Assembly: GCA_963971285.1 (NCBI GenBank)
Contig: OZ020252.1
Location: 12,437,662 to 12,501,661 of the forward strand
Source of the DNA: Astropecten irregularis
Lineage: Eukaryota > Echinodermata > Asteroidea > Paxillosida > Astropectinidae
Length of the DNA: 64,000 nucleotides
Direction of reading: 5' to 3'
The position numbers were made by a program, and so were the translations under genes. Of the stretch, positions 23,245 through 35,920 are shown one piece after another. Under the pieces are notes generated by a model that worked only from the letters and a program-made list of their open reading frames with translations, was not told the DNA's origin and did not search any database. Positions within the stretch are counted from its first letter, which is position 1. Each line of letters starts with the position of its first letter.

Positions 23245-25920
23245 ATTTTTTTTGAGTTTGTTCTGTGGCCCATAGACTTTGTACACAGATTTTTCTGCGC
23301 GGCACTTTGGTTACTTTAAAACAGCCGATCTTAACCAAACTTGGTCTGAATGAAGTCCATATAGGGTAGTTGTGCCCCGAAACTTTTCACCATCATGGCG
23401 TCAAAACTTGATTTTATATGATTTTTAAAAAATATTTTATAGCCCGTTCACTTTGTACACAGATTACGTGAACGTGGTCGTTGTACAAAACATAAAGCTC
23501 GATCAATGTCCCATACACTATGTACAGTGTACATGTAGGCCCATGTACGCAATTCACTGTGCATATGTCCGATTGCGTGACACAAAACGTTGTTTACCAC
23601 TTGCCATAGTTTGCACGTAATTCCTTTTATATATCATTAAATACCAGCACCAAATCTTAATCGAAATGCTATCGATGTAGGTTGCTCTGCACGTGAAAAT
23701 ATTGGTCATTAAATAAAACATACGATGTCAACAACATAAATACAAGGCGCGTTCAGATGTTTGATTGCCTGGGTTATATATGCCGTTTTTTCATTTACTT
23801 CCTTATCATAGTTTCCAGCAAAGCAGCGTAAATGCTGGTTTTGACCCGTGTTTTGACCAGACAACCACGCACGCGCAGCAATCTACTTATACCGTTTTCA
23901 GTACGTAAGGTTGCACCCAAGTAAATAAACTCCCGTGGACAACAGTGATAAATCCTCAAACTTCAAAAATCATTAAAAAATATACAGAACTCTCACAGCT
24001 GTTCAAGTTGCACAGAAAAATGATGATGAACATGTAACCTTTCATTTTCTGTTCATTTTATGGTAGGGTGACCGTTGAATTTTGAGTTATACTCATTCTC
24101 AGCTGACCACCCCTAAAACAAGGTATGGATCACTCCAGTCAAAGAAGCCATTTTCACAAAAAAAACCATCCCTCTGCAAAGCGGCTGAAATAGACCCACT
24201 TTCTCACCCAATTGCATCAAAAATGGTCACAAATGGAAGCCCAGAGACCGGGCAGGAGGTCCAGTGCCGTATTTCTTCAATCCTTCATTTTCATAGCTCT
24301 CACAACTCTCTTATTTCAAATATATTGAGTGCTTAACTTTTATTCATGAGCTCGGCGGACCCATTTGGCCACTACATGTATTTACTTGGCTGCACCCGTA
24401 TTTTCCGAGCGCGCGGTTTTGAATAACGCCCTCTTTTGATTAAAACGAGAAATCATTTCCCGAAGACGATATCATTTATTTGCTGAATCAAACAACATCA
24501 GCGATGTGTATTTAATTAGAGAAATATTCTATATCATATGCGGAAAAGCCATGTGTGCTGTTTTCAACAGCCATAAACTCTAGTATTGTATTTGAGTTTG
24601 TTCTGTGGCCCATAGACTTTGTACACGTTTTTTTCTGCACCCCCCTTTTGTCACTTTTAAACACTCGATCGTAACCAAACTTGGTCTGCATGAAGTCCAT
24701 ATAGGGTAGTTGTCTCCCGAAACTTTTCATCATTATGACGTCAAAACTTGATTTTATATGATTTTTTAAAAATATTTTATAGCCCGTTCACTTTGTACAC
24801 AGATTACGTGAACGTGGTCCTTGTACAAAACATAAAGCTCGATCAATTTCCCATACGCGTATACGTACAGGGTACATGTAGGTCTACGTACGCAATTCAC
24901 TGTGTTATAACATACAATGCACATGTCCGATTGCGTGACACAAAACGTCGTTTACAACTTGCCATAGTTTGCACGTAATTCCTTTTATATATCATTAAAT
25001 ACCAGCACCAAATCTTAATCGAAATGCTCTCGATGTAGGTTGCTCTGAGTACGTGAAAATATTGGTCATTAAATAAAACATACGATTTAAACAACATAAA
25101 TACAAGGCGCGTTCAGATGTTTGATTGCCTGGATTATATATGCCGTTTTTTTATTTACTTCCTTATCATAGTTGCCAGCAAAGCAGCGTAAATGCTGATT
25201 TTGAGCCGTGTTTTGACCAGACAACCGCGCACGCGCAGCAATCTACTTATACCGTTTTCAGTACGTAAGGTTGCACCCAAGTCAATAAACTCCCGTGGAC
25301 AACAGTGATAAATCCTCAAACTTCAAAAATCATTAAAAAATATACAGAACTCTCACAGCTGTTCAAGTTGCACAGAAAAATGATGATGAACATGTAACCT
25401 TTCATTTTCTTTTCATTTTATGGTAGAGTGACCGTTGAATGTTTGAGTTATACTCATTCTCAGCTGACCACCCCTAAAACAAGGTACGGATCACTCCAGT
25501 CAAAGAAGCCATTAAAAAAAAAAACATCCCTCTGCAAAGCGGCTGAAATAGACCCACTTTCTCACCCAATTGCATCAAAAAATGGTCACAAATGGAAGCC
25601 CAGAGTCCAGGCAGGAGGTCCAGTGCCATATTTCTTCAATCCTTCATTTTCATAGCTCTCACAACTCTCTTATTTCAAATATATTGAGGGCTTAACTTTT
25701 ATTCATGAGCTCGGCGGACCGATTTTGCCACTACATGTATTTACTTGGCTGCACCCGTAATGCAGGATTCAGTTTTCCGAGCGCACGGTTTTGAATAACG
25801 CCCTCTTTTGATTAAAACGAGAAATCATTTCCCGAAGACGATATCATTTAATTTCAGAAATATTTTATATCATATGCGGAAAAGCCATGTGTTCTGTTTT
25901 CAACAGACACAACCTCTAGT
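23245..25920 (+). repeat. 1.34 kb tandem duplication of a Helentron-like 3' region
   Basis: The string TTTGAGTTTGTTCTGTGGCC recurs at 23251 and 24591 (period 1340). Three successive 3' ends, each with ATGCGGAAAAGCC, a ctgttt...aacag hairpin and CTCTAGT, fall at 23244, 24584 and 25920. The two copies are highly similar along their length with small indels. Neither contains a credible gene. Confidence 0.85.
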
Positions 25921-26264
25921 TTCGTTAAATTTTCTGCGGTACGCGGCACGTAAAAAAGCGGCCATGACACCCTAGTGCCCCACTTAAGTCAGGTCGGACC
26001 AGTCTTAAATTTAAGACTCGAAATTAAGCGGGGCACTTAGCGAAAACGCTTCGTGAATACCGCTTAGTCAGTGAGAGTCGTCTAAGTTGGGTATTTAAGT
26101 GGGGTGCTTATAATTTTGTGACTTAAGTAGTTTCGTGAATACCGGCCCTGGATCCCAGATTTGGGGATCCACGCCCTATGCAGGGTGGGGATCCACGCCC
26201 TATGCAGGGTAGGGATCTGGATCAGTAGAATCCATTATCCTATGTGCATTAAACAAAGAGGCCA

Positions 26265-26968
26265 CAAGCTGCAACATCTAACGTCTTATTCGTTACAAAA
26301 TCCTGTTATCCTGTCATCCTAATCTCTGTATCTGGTCAGTTTCAATTCTATGTAAGTGGTTACATAATTATATTATATTTCATGATATCCACAAGCTCCT
26401 TGAGAAAACATGATGCCAGATTCTTATTTCATATTTCCCAAACCAAGGAGTGCAAGGAATTCGGCTATTGGAGCAGACTTATGAGTGGCCATCGGGGAGT
26501 TATTCAAACGGCTTTGAACCAAATGTTTGTTCCTCTCTCAATGGGTAATGTCCCTGATTCAATGAAGACATGAGTACTTAAAAGAATTGTATACTACTAA
26601 GGATATATTTTGTATCAGTACCTTTGTCGGTGTGCACGTTTGGACTATTATATAATATATGAAAACTAACCAGCAAAATATATAATATGATATCAATTCT
26701 GTTTAAAATGTTGTTTATGTGTAAGATTTATTGTCAGTTTTTTTTCCTCTTTTTGCTCGATATTATAAGTGACCACTATATTCCCCAAATACTGGTAATA
26801 TCGAGTAAAAGGTTGGCCTAAAACATTCACAAATTATGAGACAATTGCTGTCTAAACGATGATAAACAAACTTCCATACTTTCCTGTAACAATTTACCAT
26901 CATTATGTAACACTTCGTTTATTTTATTCATTAGAAAAGTAAATATACAATGTCATGTATACTATAAA
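26265..26968. other. No gene seen
   Basis: AT-rich. A 63-codon ORF at 26382-26573 has no recognisable content. Confidence 0.4.
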
Positions 26969-27970
26969 TATAGGTTTTCCCGCACATTTTAAAACTTTTT
27001 TCATTCAATTTCTAAAGCGGTTAACTTCAATTTCGTCTCGGAGATTCATAACCTTTCATATCCCATTTTCAATTTCGTCTTCGGGTTACCCCGCATTTTG
27101 ACACTTTGCCAACCAATTTGATGTATTTGCCATACATTTTAATCAAAGACAATTCAATTTCGTCGACCGCGGTTGCCAAACGAACGATAGACGAATCAAT
27201 TTCGTAATTTTGCAATCAAATATGTATAAATTTCATTTAAATTCGTTACATGATTATATGCCGTCCTTCAATTGTTTACGTTTCATCGTTTCATTTTCAC
27301 TTTAAACATTACTTTCTAGTGTCGGAAGAATATTTTGTCTGACGAAATGAGAATTTACCATGTATGATGTGCTTTTCGAAAATAATGTTAGCCTATGTGA
27401 ATACATTCAGATAGGTATTTTTGTTTTGCCGGAAAAACCTAGAGGAAATATGGTTTTTAAAATATGCATACCAGAAATAAGCAGGCCTATACTTCATCAA
27501 AGTAAAAGATATTCGTTATTTCACATCTTTTTCGGAATAGTCCACACCATCACTTGGTTGTATGGCCCTCTGGCCCAGTTTCCATTTGGAGCCATTTTCC
27601 TACGTTACGAAGATTTCTGATGTTCGGAGTATAAAGTGGTGTAAGACGGTTCAGAATCATGAGAGCAAGTGAAAGAAACTACATGTACATGAAACCTGAA
27701 AAGGGGCTTATACACTGCATGCCTAAAAGCTTTTGTACTAAGCTGTTTACAGTCCGATTTTCAGTTTAATTTAAACGACAAATTCTTGAAACCGCTCGAC
27801 CAAAGAAGAATTTGATCATTCAATATGTAGATGATGATCAAGTGAGACGAATTCCAGTGACATATGACGAAAACGAATGAAAACTGACGGAACCGATTGA
27901 CCATTGATCAATTCGAATGACCAATGAGTAAATTGATTGTAGCATTAAAAATGTGCGGGAAAACCTATAT
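26969..27970. mobile_element. ~1 kb inverted-repeat element (GGTTTTCCCGCACATTTT ends)
   Basis: TAGGTTTTCCCGCACATTTT at 26971-26990 is inverted at about 27947-27967, with TATA-rich flanks on both sides. The interior repeats a CAATTTCGTC motif at least four times. The 86-codon ORF at 27360-27620 is not recognised. Confidence 0.65.
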
Positions 27971-30072
27971 ATTAACCTTGTAAGTACTACACCTGTATAC
28001 ATGTACCATGCTTGGCATATTGACTCTAGTAACATTAAGTGTTACGTATTATGAACTGCTACGCTAGCGCTGTGTCAGACTGTTCCCGTGGAAGTGTACC
28101 TGTTTGGCAGAACTTGCTTTGGGTTAGACTGTTCAATGCCAAATGAGACAACAGTTGTTCAAATACACAAAACTTAGCACCGCTTACAAAACCTTACTTT
28201 AGTCTTTTAGCTGACCCATATAAGATGAATATAAAATGCAGGGCGAGACTGAGGTGAGGTAATGCTTGTAGTATGGAGACTTTGTCAGCTTTGCCATTCA
28301 ACATCGTTAAGGGGAAAGATGTGTGGCAATGACCACAAATGATACTGGATGGTTCTCATCCAGAGATCTTCAATCATTTCTAGGTAGAGCACTGTTGAAA
28401 AGAATCAATTATTTTAAGCATTCAATTTAATTCAATTCAATTCATAACAACATTTATTTTCATACTTTCAAGTCAACAGCAATACAAATCAGGTTTGATA
28501 AAGTGGGCCGTTTCAAGACTCTTTGCAAAAGAGCACTCCTGTGGCAATATGTAACATAGCTCTCCCTTTTGGTCTTAAAATTGTCTGTTCAATTTAAGTT
28601 TACAAATGCTGTCACATGAAAAATTCACTTTCTGAAAAACTAAAATACCATGAAATGAAATTAAACACAAAACATAAACATGATAATAGTCATTTTGATT
28701 TTGGGAACTGCATGGTTGGAATAATTTGCTCTCTCCCAAATAAAAAAAATTCAACATAGGACATGGTTCCTCTCCTTTGATAATCTACCATGCCCCTTCC
28801 TTCATGTACAGTTTTTGGTAGTTACTTACTCCTTCCATCACTACATTTTTTTGACAATTAGAGATTTTAGTTTTCATTTTTAGATATACAAAATAATATC
28901 AATAAATGGCTTAACACTGCATGGTGTAGGTTCGTATACTGTGAAGAAATTAGAACAAAATGTGAAAGTAAAATTTTTTCTTTTTGTAAAAAAATGATTT
29001 CCAAGTGTGTATAAATGTGGAGCGCATAGGCGGGCTGGAGGGTATAACATTCTAACAGTTTTTCTTGGACCAGTGCCAAGCCTAGAACATTAGCAAATAC
29101 AGATGGTTGTGCTCCCACATTATAGGCAATGCACCTATATAGCCTCCACGGTCATAAAGACAGAACTTTCTTTTATTTGTGTGGATTCAGTGATGCATTC
29201 ATGTTTAATGAACAACCCCCCCCCCCCTTTAAGAGTCCATGCATGGCGGAAAAGCACCCATAAAAGTGATTGAACTTCACTCTCAGTAGAGCAGAAAAAA
29301 ATTATATGCGCCATAAAAACTTGATTTGCGAAACAAAACAAGTTGGAATCTGAATATGGCAGCTGGGCTGGGGTTGATATTTCTCATCATTCATTCTGGG
29401 GAGCTTTGGTTCTTTAGTCTTTTCTACGTGTCCGCATCATACCCTCCTCCAAAGTGACTGTTAGACCTGAATAATTATACAATGTTCATAAATCACAGTG
29501 TGGTTTCTTTTGTTCTGAGCTGACATCATAGTCTATGCTAGGATTTCAGGATGGGCGTGTCAGTGTGAGGGGGAGGTCACGGTGGGGTGTGGTCTGCCTC
29601 CACGCATCTTTCTGATGTTATGTCAGACCTAAAATACAATACATTAGGATCTTTCATTTAGACATGTAAACAATCACGGAGAACAAGTTTACAATCAATT
29701 TTTTCGTAGGAAGGGGGAGGGACGTTGGTTGAGGCTGATGTACTTCATTTGATGTCTATGTTTGAGAGAGGCTATAGAGAAAAAATGACATGATTCAACG
29801 TTTGAATAGAATAATGGTGTTGAATATAACAGCGTGCTTGGCCATGTACAATGCACTGATTATTGATAGCATTAGCACCAATATGATGGAGTTTTCACTT
29901 CATGCTTATGGAATTTTTTTTTTTTGCTTTTCCTTTGTGCTTTGGTCATTGCCAATGACAAAAAAGATATATATTGGATTCAACAATGGAGCCAGCTTTT
30001 TTTTTCATAGATTCTCCTTTGTCAGTGCTTGATTTTGCTTGGCGTGTTTTTTTTTCTTTTTCACAGTTTGAT
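27971..30072. other. No gene seen; possible LINE 3' end at about 28425-28560
   Basis: The ATTCAATTCAATTC repeat followed by ataacaacatttatttt looks like the 3' tail of a minus-strand LINE. The rest has only short unrecognised ORFs. Confidence 0.35.
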
Positions 30073-30272
30073 NNNNNNNNNNNNNNNNNNNNNNNNNNNN
30101 NNNNNNNNNNNNNNNNNNNNNNNNNNNNNNNNNNNNNNNNNNNNNNNNNNNNNNNNNNNNNNNNNNNNNNNNNNNNNNNNNNNNNNNNNNNNNNNNNNNN
30201 NNNNNNNNNNNNNNNNNNNNNNNNNNNNNNNNNNNNNNNNNNNNNNNNNNNNNNNNNNNNNNNNNNNNNNNN
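30073..30272. other. Assembly gap (200 N)
   Basis: Exactly 200 N, probably a nominal scaffold gap. The left flank is T-rich with poly-T runs. Confidence 1.
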
Positions 30273-30339
30273 GCCATTTACATGAAAAACGCGTTGTGTA
30301 GGCTATGTGTGCAGGTTTTTCGACCCCTAATAAGACATA

Positions 30340-30454
30340 GGGCCTGTTTGTTTCACGCAAAGGATCCGATATTTGGGATCCACCTCCTATGCAGGGTACG
30401 CTAAAATGGGATCCGGATCCGGATCCGCAGGATTCGTCATAAACAAACAGGCCC
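30340..30454. mobile_element. PIF/Harbinger-like MITE, 115 bp
   Basis: Ends GGGCCTGTTTGTTTCACGC and ATAAACAAACAGGCCC, with internal GGATCC repeats and CCTATGCAGGGTACG shared with the copies at 26150 and 58693. Confidence 0.75.
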
Positions 30455-30689
30455 TAGCAGAAGCGAGTGTTAGAAGAACCCAAAATATTGGGTCTTCTAG
30501 CCCCCAAAATGTTGGCTCTAGAACCGCGCCTGACTTCCATGTATCATTTTGTGTATGACTTAAAATGATCTAACTACACATGACTTGCAACCGTCGTAGG
30601 ACAGTTGCGACATTAATGATAGAGGGCGCGCTTGAGTTTCGGGCTGCGTGCACCATGCCACAAGAGGGAGCATTTTGCGAGTACCATAG

Positions 30690-31182
30690 AGATTATGGGT
30701 GCACCACACTAAATAAACTCCCATTGACCTTAGTGTAAAATCCCTCTACTTCACAGTTCAAAAAACCTCATCCAGGAGTCTCTCAGTTTTTGGTGCAATA
30801 CTGTAAATGGTAGTTTGAACCCTCATCTACACAATTCTTTTACATGTTTGGTTTGTTATCTAAATACATTTTTTTGATAATTGCCCCCCCCCAAAAAAAC
30901 CCCCCGAAATGTCCGTTTTTCCGTAACCGACTTGCTACCAGTTTTCATGACGCAACCCTCCGCGTTCAAACAATGTAGGGCCAGATTTTAAACCAAAATA
31001 TCTCAAGTCTCCACAACAGGCTGAAGCACTGAACCCTCAGGTTGTGATAACCCGTCATAATCAAACATTATTTTAATTGCATGACCCCCCAAATTGCATA
31101 TTAAAAAAAAACTTTGAGGGTACACACAATATGATAATCAACTCGGCGCATTGGTTTTTGAGCGATTTAGTGGGGTGTACCC
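30690..31182 (+). mobile_element. MITE family 'GTGCACC' copy 1 (~490 bp)
   Basis: It runs from GGGTGCACCACACTAAATAA to ATTTAGTGGGGTGTACCC. The interior matches 57247-57733 and 57738-58208 nearly end to end. Confidence 0.75.
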
Positions 31183-31378
31183 ATAATGTCGAGTACTCGT
31201 ATGGTAGCTTGGATATTATACAGTTTACTGTAGTTGAATGAAATCTGGTGCATTCTTTTCAAGTTCCGAGATTTCATTTATGGGTTTACGGAATTTGACT
31301 GATTTCAAAGAAATAATGCCTTAGTGCGATAAAAGTTTAATTGTTGGTTGGTATAAAACTCACCGGATGACCTAAAAT

Positions 31379-31942
31379 CCTGAAATTAAACGAAATGAAA
31401 TTGAACTTGATTGCGATTCTATCGAGTGATCGACAGAGCCTTTGGATCACGTGAGATAACAGGACGCGACCAGCAAGTTAATCTTTCAAAGGTATAGATC
31501 AAAGGTCACAGAACAGCACTTTGTCTGATCCACCATGTACAATAAAATGATAAACCTGTGAACATGTGTGCTCAATCGAACATGTGAGTCACGAAAAAAT
31601 GGCAAAACCCGACTCAATTTTTCTTATAAATCATAAAGGATAGTTTTGAGATCAAAACTGTTTTCGGTCTTTGTTTTACTAATTTCTGGATAAATACACC
31701 ATTTCAGGCGGATTTATTTTCACGGTATGTTTCTACCAGCACCAGCTGCATATCCCGAAAGTGCGTAAATCTGTGAACATTTCGGTTTGGGTATGTTACC
31801 AATCCTGTACTGTATACCTTTAAATCGGCGTAGGACATAGTAAATGATATTATAATGTAGAGGAGGGCACGTGATCCCTAGGTTCTATCATCACTCGATA
31901 GAATCCACATCAAACTTCAATTTCATTTCGTTTAATTTTAGG
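31379..31942. mobile_element. Inverted-repeat element with ~52-bp arms, holding an FB1-type insert
   Basis: Arms at 31379-31430 and 31889-31942 share AATTAAACGAAATGAAATTG and ATTCTATCGAGTGAT in opposite orientation. The FB1-related copy at 31491-31824 lies between them. Confidence 0.65.
31491..31824. repeat. FB1-related element (inverted relative to 18170-18502)
   Basis: It shares CACAGAACAGCACTTTGTCT-type sequence with the variant at 18170-18502 and the ATACACCATTTCAGGCGGA block with FB1. It ends at a cctgtactgtatacctttaaa terminus. Confidence 0.65.
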
Positions 31943-32480
31943 ATTCTACCTCGTTATCGATATTCACCTCGAGACCACATGACACCTCAAAACAGGATAA
32001 CGAATGGGCCATAGTACAAATGGCTTTATGTTCATATAACGTACATAATTATACGGTTTTTATTCAACCAGCTTATAACACCAATCGATATTCTTGTTGC
32101 AACAATTAATGTAACTCGATTCTCTATAACTAGAACAATCTTTCAACGCTAGATTGCATCAGCAGCAACAGCAGTCATAATAATTATCCCTACGCAAACA
32201 CATTTTTATTATTGCGTAATATTACACTCGTTGGTTAAAATACACCTTGGGCAATGAAGTCACTTGCTTGAGTGACAATGGCTTTGTCATATACTTATCA
32301 AAGGTCAATAGACCAGCCTGTAGTTTTCAGTATGTCATTTATATTAACATCAGCCCTTTTGCAGCAGAGACTGCTGCAGATATACTACTCCTTGAATACC
32401 TGTTTCATCCAATTGCGTATGGTTTCCTTGGTAACCTGGTTAACATGAGAAATAAACAATCTTCTCCTCTGAGAGTGCAA

Positions 32481-32630
32481 GCAGCCGATTTCACGAAATG
32501 TTGCGTAACTTACAAATGTTACGTAAGTTTCGTGAAACGGGCATAACTTGTGCAACCAAGGCAGGAAATGTTGCGTAAGTTACGCAACCAAATATTGCGT
32601 ACGCAAAATTGTAAGTTTCGTGAAATCGTA
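32481..32630. mobile_element. Short fold-back element with GCCGATTTCACGAAA end
   Basis: The left GCCGATTTCACGAAATGTTG and right AAGTTTCGTGAAATCG are complementary, with GCGTAACTTAC and GTAAGTTACGC inside. Confidence 0.65.
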
Positions 32631-32720
32631 TGTTGGTCAGCGTAAAGCAGAGTGTGCACTGTCAACATTTTCGGCAACAATCTCGGTAACATGTTGCCCA
32701 GGTACGTTGTTGCTGAAAAT

Positions 32721-32999
32721 GTTGTCAGTGTACACAGAGCAAGACGAGTTGGGATATAATAGCACTAGAGCGAGCTGTGTCAGTGTACATAGAGCAAGAC
32801 GAGTTGGGATATAATAGCACTAGTGCGAGCTGTGTCAGTGTACACAGAGCAAGACGAGTTGGGATATAATAGCACTAGTGCGAGCTGTGTCAGTGTACAC
32901 AGAGCAAGACGAGTTGGGATATAATAGCACTAGTGCGAGCTGTGTCAGTGTACACAGAGCAAGACGAGTTGGGATATAATAGCACTAGTGCGAGCTTTG
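32721..32999 (+). repeat. 55-bp tandem repeat, five units
   Basis: GTCAGTGTACACAGAGCAAG recurs every 55 bp (32724, 32779, 32834, 32889, 32944) with almost no variation, suggesting recent expansion. Confidence 0.9.
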
Positions 33000-33428
33000 T
33001 CAGAATTTGTTTCTTGAAGTAATTTAGCGACGCTGGAATCATGATCATAGTGGATCAGTGTATCCTTGGTAACTTTACACTACAGACAGGTTCAATCTCA
33101 GTCTCATCATTAGACTGACCGGCCGTGAACATATGAGCAAATTCTTGAAATTAATTTGTTATATATTTGTCTGTATGGCTTCCATTGCCCATTTCATCAT
33201 TTGACCTAGAGCAATGATAACTGGTGAACATTTTGGCACAGTTTTGGAATTATCCAATGTAAACCACTCTTGTTTTCATCATGGCGTCGCTTTTTCTGAC
33301 TCTCCCTTTTTGCTAATAATATAAGTAAAAAAGAAAACCAGATTATACTCTACTTTAATTCATGGTCAACACACACACAAGGTTGTACGGGTGGAAACTG
33401 GTTCCTACTCCTTTCATTCTTTTCGTAT

Positions 33429-33701
33429 TTAAAGGTATATCAATTGGTAAGAAACCAAAACAGAAATGTTCACAAATTTACGTGTAACTTTCAGGGTATG
33501 AAGATTGTGCTGGTAGAAACATACCGTTAATTTTTTTTAAAAGAACAAAAATAAAATAGAAAAGACTTAAGAAATACTGTGGCTGTTTTTCACTAAGTTC
33601 TCAAAAAGTGGGCATCGTATGGAAATGAAATTTTCACAGATGGCTGCTCTTGTATCTTCCTTGATATTTTTGCCCATGAATCTATATTTCTTTGACAGAG
33701 A
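33429..33701. repeat. FB1 copy, truncated right end
   Basis: It matches the reverse half of FB1 from AAAGGTATATCAATTGGTAA through GGTAGAAACATACCGTTAA to TGCCCATGAATCTATATTTC, then stops. Confidence 0.65.
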
Positions 33702-34740
33702 GTCGTCGGTCAAAACCACGTGCCGTACCGTCTCGTACCATACAATACCATGGGATCAGGGATCGATCGAAGATCTATCGGGTGTCCACTACCATGCAAT
33801 TCAATTTCCGGTCTGCCAATCGTCATGCAGCAATATTTACTAATAAAATGACGGAGAACTAAACGTCTGCTGCACAAGGATTTCTCCAATTAATGGACAT
33901 GCGAACTTCCTATGACATGGCTGTGTCAATGATTGTACTCACACTGACCTGATTAGTATTACTATATCACATGTGGACCTGAATGCAGTTCAAGAGAGAC
34001 CTTAATTCAATTGTAGCAAGATGTTATGCATCACGATGACTCTCACAAACGGCCACGAACATCATGCTAGCATCATGAATGTGTCAACGAACAGACAACA
34101 ATCAAGTCCATGTGACACCCGTACATAGGCGTGGCAGCCAAGTGACTATAAGCTCACTATAAGCTACGGAAATAATAACCGATTATATAATTAATTAATA
34201 GTAGGTCTAATTTGCAGTCGTGACTAGCATCGGGTGGTTTTGGATCTATATTCATTAATATCAACAGAGGCATAAGCACCAGTAGGCCTTGCACCCGACA
34301 TGCATGTCATCCAATGACGCTATAATGTCATTACTACTTCTCTACTCCTGGTTGAAAAAGCAATTTGCAACAAACTGAGAAAAAAAACCGGGAAACATTT
34401 TTCTTCAAAACATAAAAAATAATGTTATTTACCGTACAATCGTAAAAAGAGTCTACATCCATAGTGCACTAATCAGCAACGCCAAATCCGTTTGTGTTGA
34501 TTCAAGACGGCAGAACTCGATATCGGACTACCGTGCGAGTTGTTGGTGAAATAGTCACGAGAGGGCGCAATAGAAATCGGCACGCGCCGCACAATAGGCA
34601 CGATCGAGACCGTTATCGATTTCTGATCGAGTAGGCATGTAAAGCCCAACAAATTTACGGATTGTTTCAACCCTTACGCTTGCAAACACAGTAAAACATA
34701 TTGTTGAATCGAATGGACATTATAGTGACATTTGCAGAGT
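33702..34740. other. No gene seen
   Basis: Only short ORFs without recognisable content. Confidence 0.4.
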
Positions 34741-34749
34741 TGTAATGAC

Positions 34750-35190
34750 TCGAGTCCGACTCGAGTCACAGTTTTTGGCGACTCGACTCGACTCGATTTA
34801 TTGCGAGGCATGTAAACCTCTTAGAGCATACAGCACATTGTTTGAACAGTGTGTCCATTACATTCAGGTACGGTGTAGTTGGATATGGTGATCACCTGAC
34901 AGCCTTTTGTTTTCATTAATTAAACCTTTCACACTGCGGGGCCCACACAGTTGGCCACAAAATACACTGTAACAATACAGTGTGACATGTATGGTATTCC
35001 ATGGCCCGCAGTGGTGCGAAAGGGTTCAGAGTATAAAGTGTCTCATCACAAATTTGTAAAAAGCAAAGAAGTGAGAAAATCCAGTCTCTTGGTGTTTGTT
35101 TATTTCCAAATATTTTTGACTCAAAATTACTCGAGCTAAATAATTGACTCGACTCGATTCGACATTCTTGACCTGATGACTCGACTTAAA
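34750..35190. repeat. ACTCG-rich region with an inner ~105-bp fold-back (34921-35027)
   Basis: Runs of GACTCGACTCG lie near 34780 and 35148. Between them ACCTTTCACACTGCGGGGCC and GGCCCGCAGTGGTGCGAAAG form an imperfect inverted pair. Confidence 0.5.
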
Positions 35191-35920
35191 TTATCGCATT
35201 CGTCGCATGAGTCTCATTCACCGTGATCAGAAATTATTTGTAATACATGTATAATTGTATTTTACATATAAATTGAATCGCAGAAAGGTTTTTGGTCTGA
35301 ATGCCGGCTGCCTAATACCGATCAAAACGGATAGTTTTATCTTTCATTTCAAAAGCTTAGCATTGAGACATCAAGCATTTCAATGAGTGACCATTGGGCT
35401 TCGTTTACTCAATGACTGCCTGGATGGATAAACACTAATCATGTGTCTTGTCTGAATTTAAAGATTGATAAAAAAGAAAAGAAGGGGGGGGGGTTCCTGA
35501 GCGTTTGGTAATCTTTGACATTTGCGCTTTATTGAGCCAACTCAAAATCGACATTGCAATAATTATTGCTTCATAGGATGCAAGCCAAAGTAGGAAGTCA
35601 GGTAATTATCTTATGGTGAGTCACTGATGACGGAAGCTTCTACGCATGGGCACAACAAACATGTAATGTACTGCAGCAAGAATGGCCGTCCTCTTCGCAT
35701 AGTTTGCTGTTTTGCTGAAGGAATTTATGGGAATTACCAGCTGTAATAAAGATAACATGCCTTCAATTTCTGACGTAGGAAAATGTTTGTATGATTAAGC
35801 GGCTTCCTGTCAAATTACAGCAAACTGGATCATGCGTAAATAGATGAGAACTTGAAACCAAGTAGGACTTGAGACTCCATCTTTGACGAGTTATAAGCAG
35901 TTCTGTGATGTCACAACTCA
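35191..35920. other. Upstream region of GT31 copy 1
   Basis: The string ctgtcaaattacag|c (35820) would serve as a splice acceptor for a 5' UTR exon. ATG at 35905-35907 opens an overlapping out-of-frame ORF ahead of the GT31 start and could act as a uORF. No TATA box recognised. Confidence 0.35.

Larger units (their letters stand above)
20825..26149. mobile_element. Fold-back element (GGGCCGGTATTCACGAAAC ends) with nested Helentron-like sequence
   Basis: The left end CAGGGCCGGTATTCACGAAA is complementary to 26131-26150. Both ends continue with interspersed AAGTGGGGTACTTAAGT-type repeats (20868-20960 and 25976-26115). No duplication of more than 2 bp is seen at its borders. Confidence 0.7.
20805..26264. 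mobile_element. PIF/Harbinger-like MITE split by 5.3 kb of nested elements
   Basis: The left end GGGCCGGTTTGTTTAGCGCA (20805-20824) and the right part (26150-26264, ending TGCATTAAACAAAGAGGCC) together match the intact copies at 30340-30454 and 58693-58812. The sequence between is the fold-back element at 20825-26149. CAA flanks the left end, and CAA follows one base after the right end. Confidence 0.7.

Noticed and set aside
24082..25655. Related ORFs (SYTHSQLTTPKTRYGSLQSK) in both 1.34 kb units
   Set aside because: The likeness comes from the tandem duplication; the frame is broken differently in each copy and has no domain.
27360..27620. 86-aa ORF as a possible gene
   Set aside because: It is inside an inverted-repeat element, with no recognisable family and no splice context.
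30005..30360. ORFs across the N gap
   Set aside because: Their interior is unknown bases.
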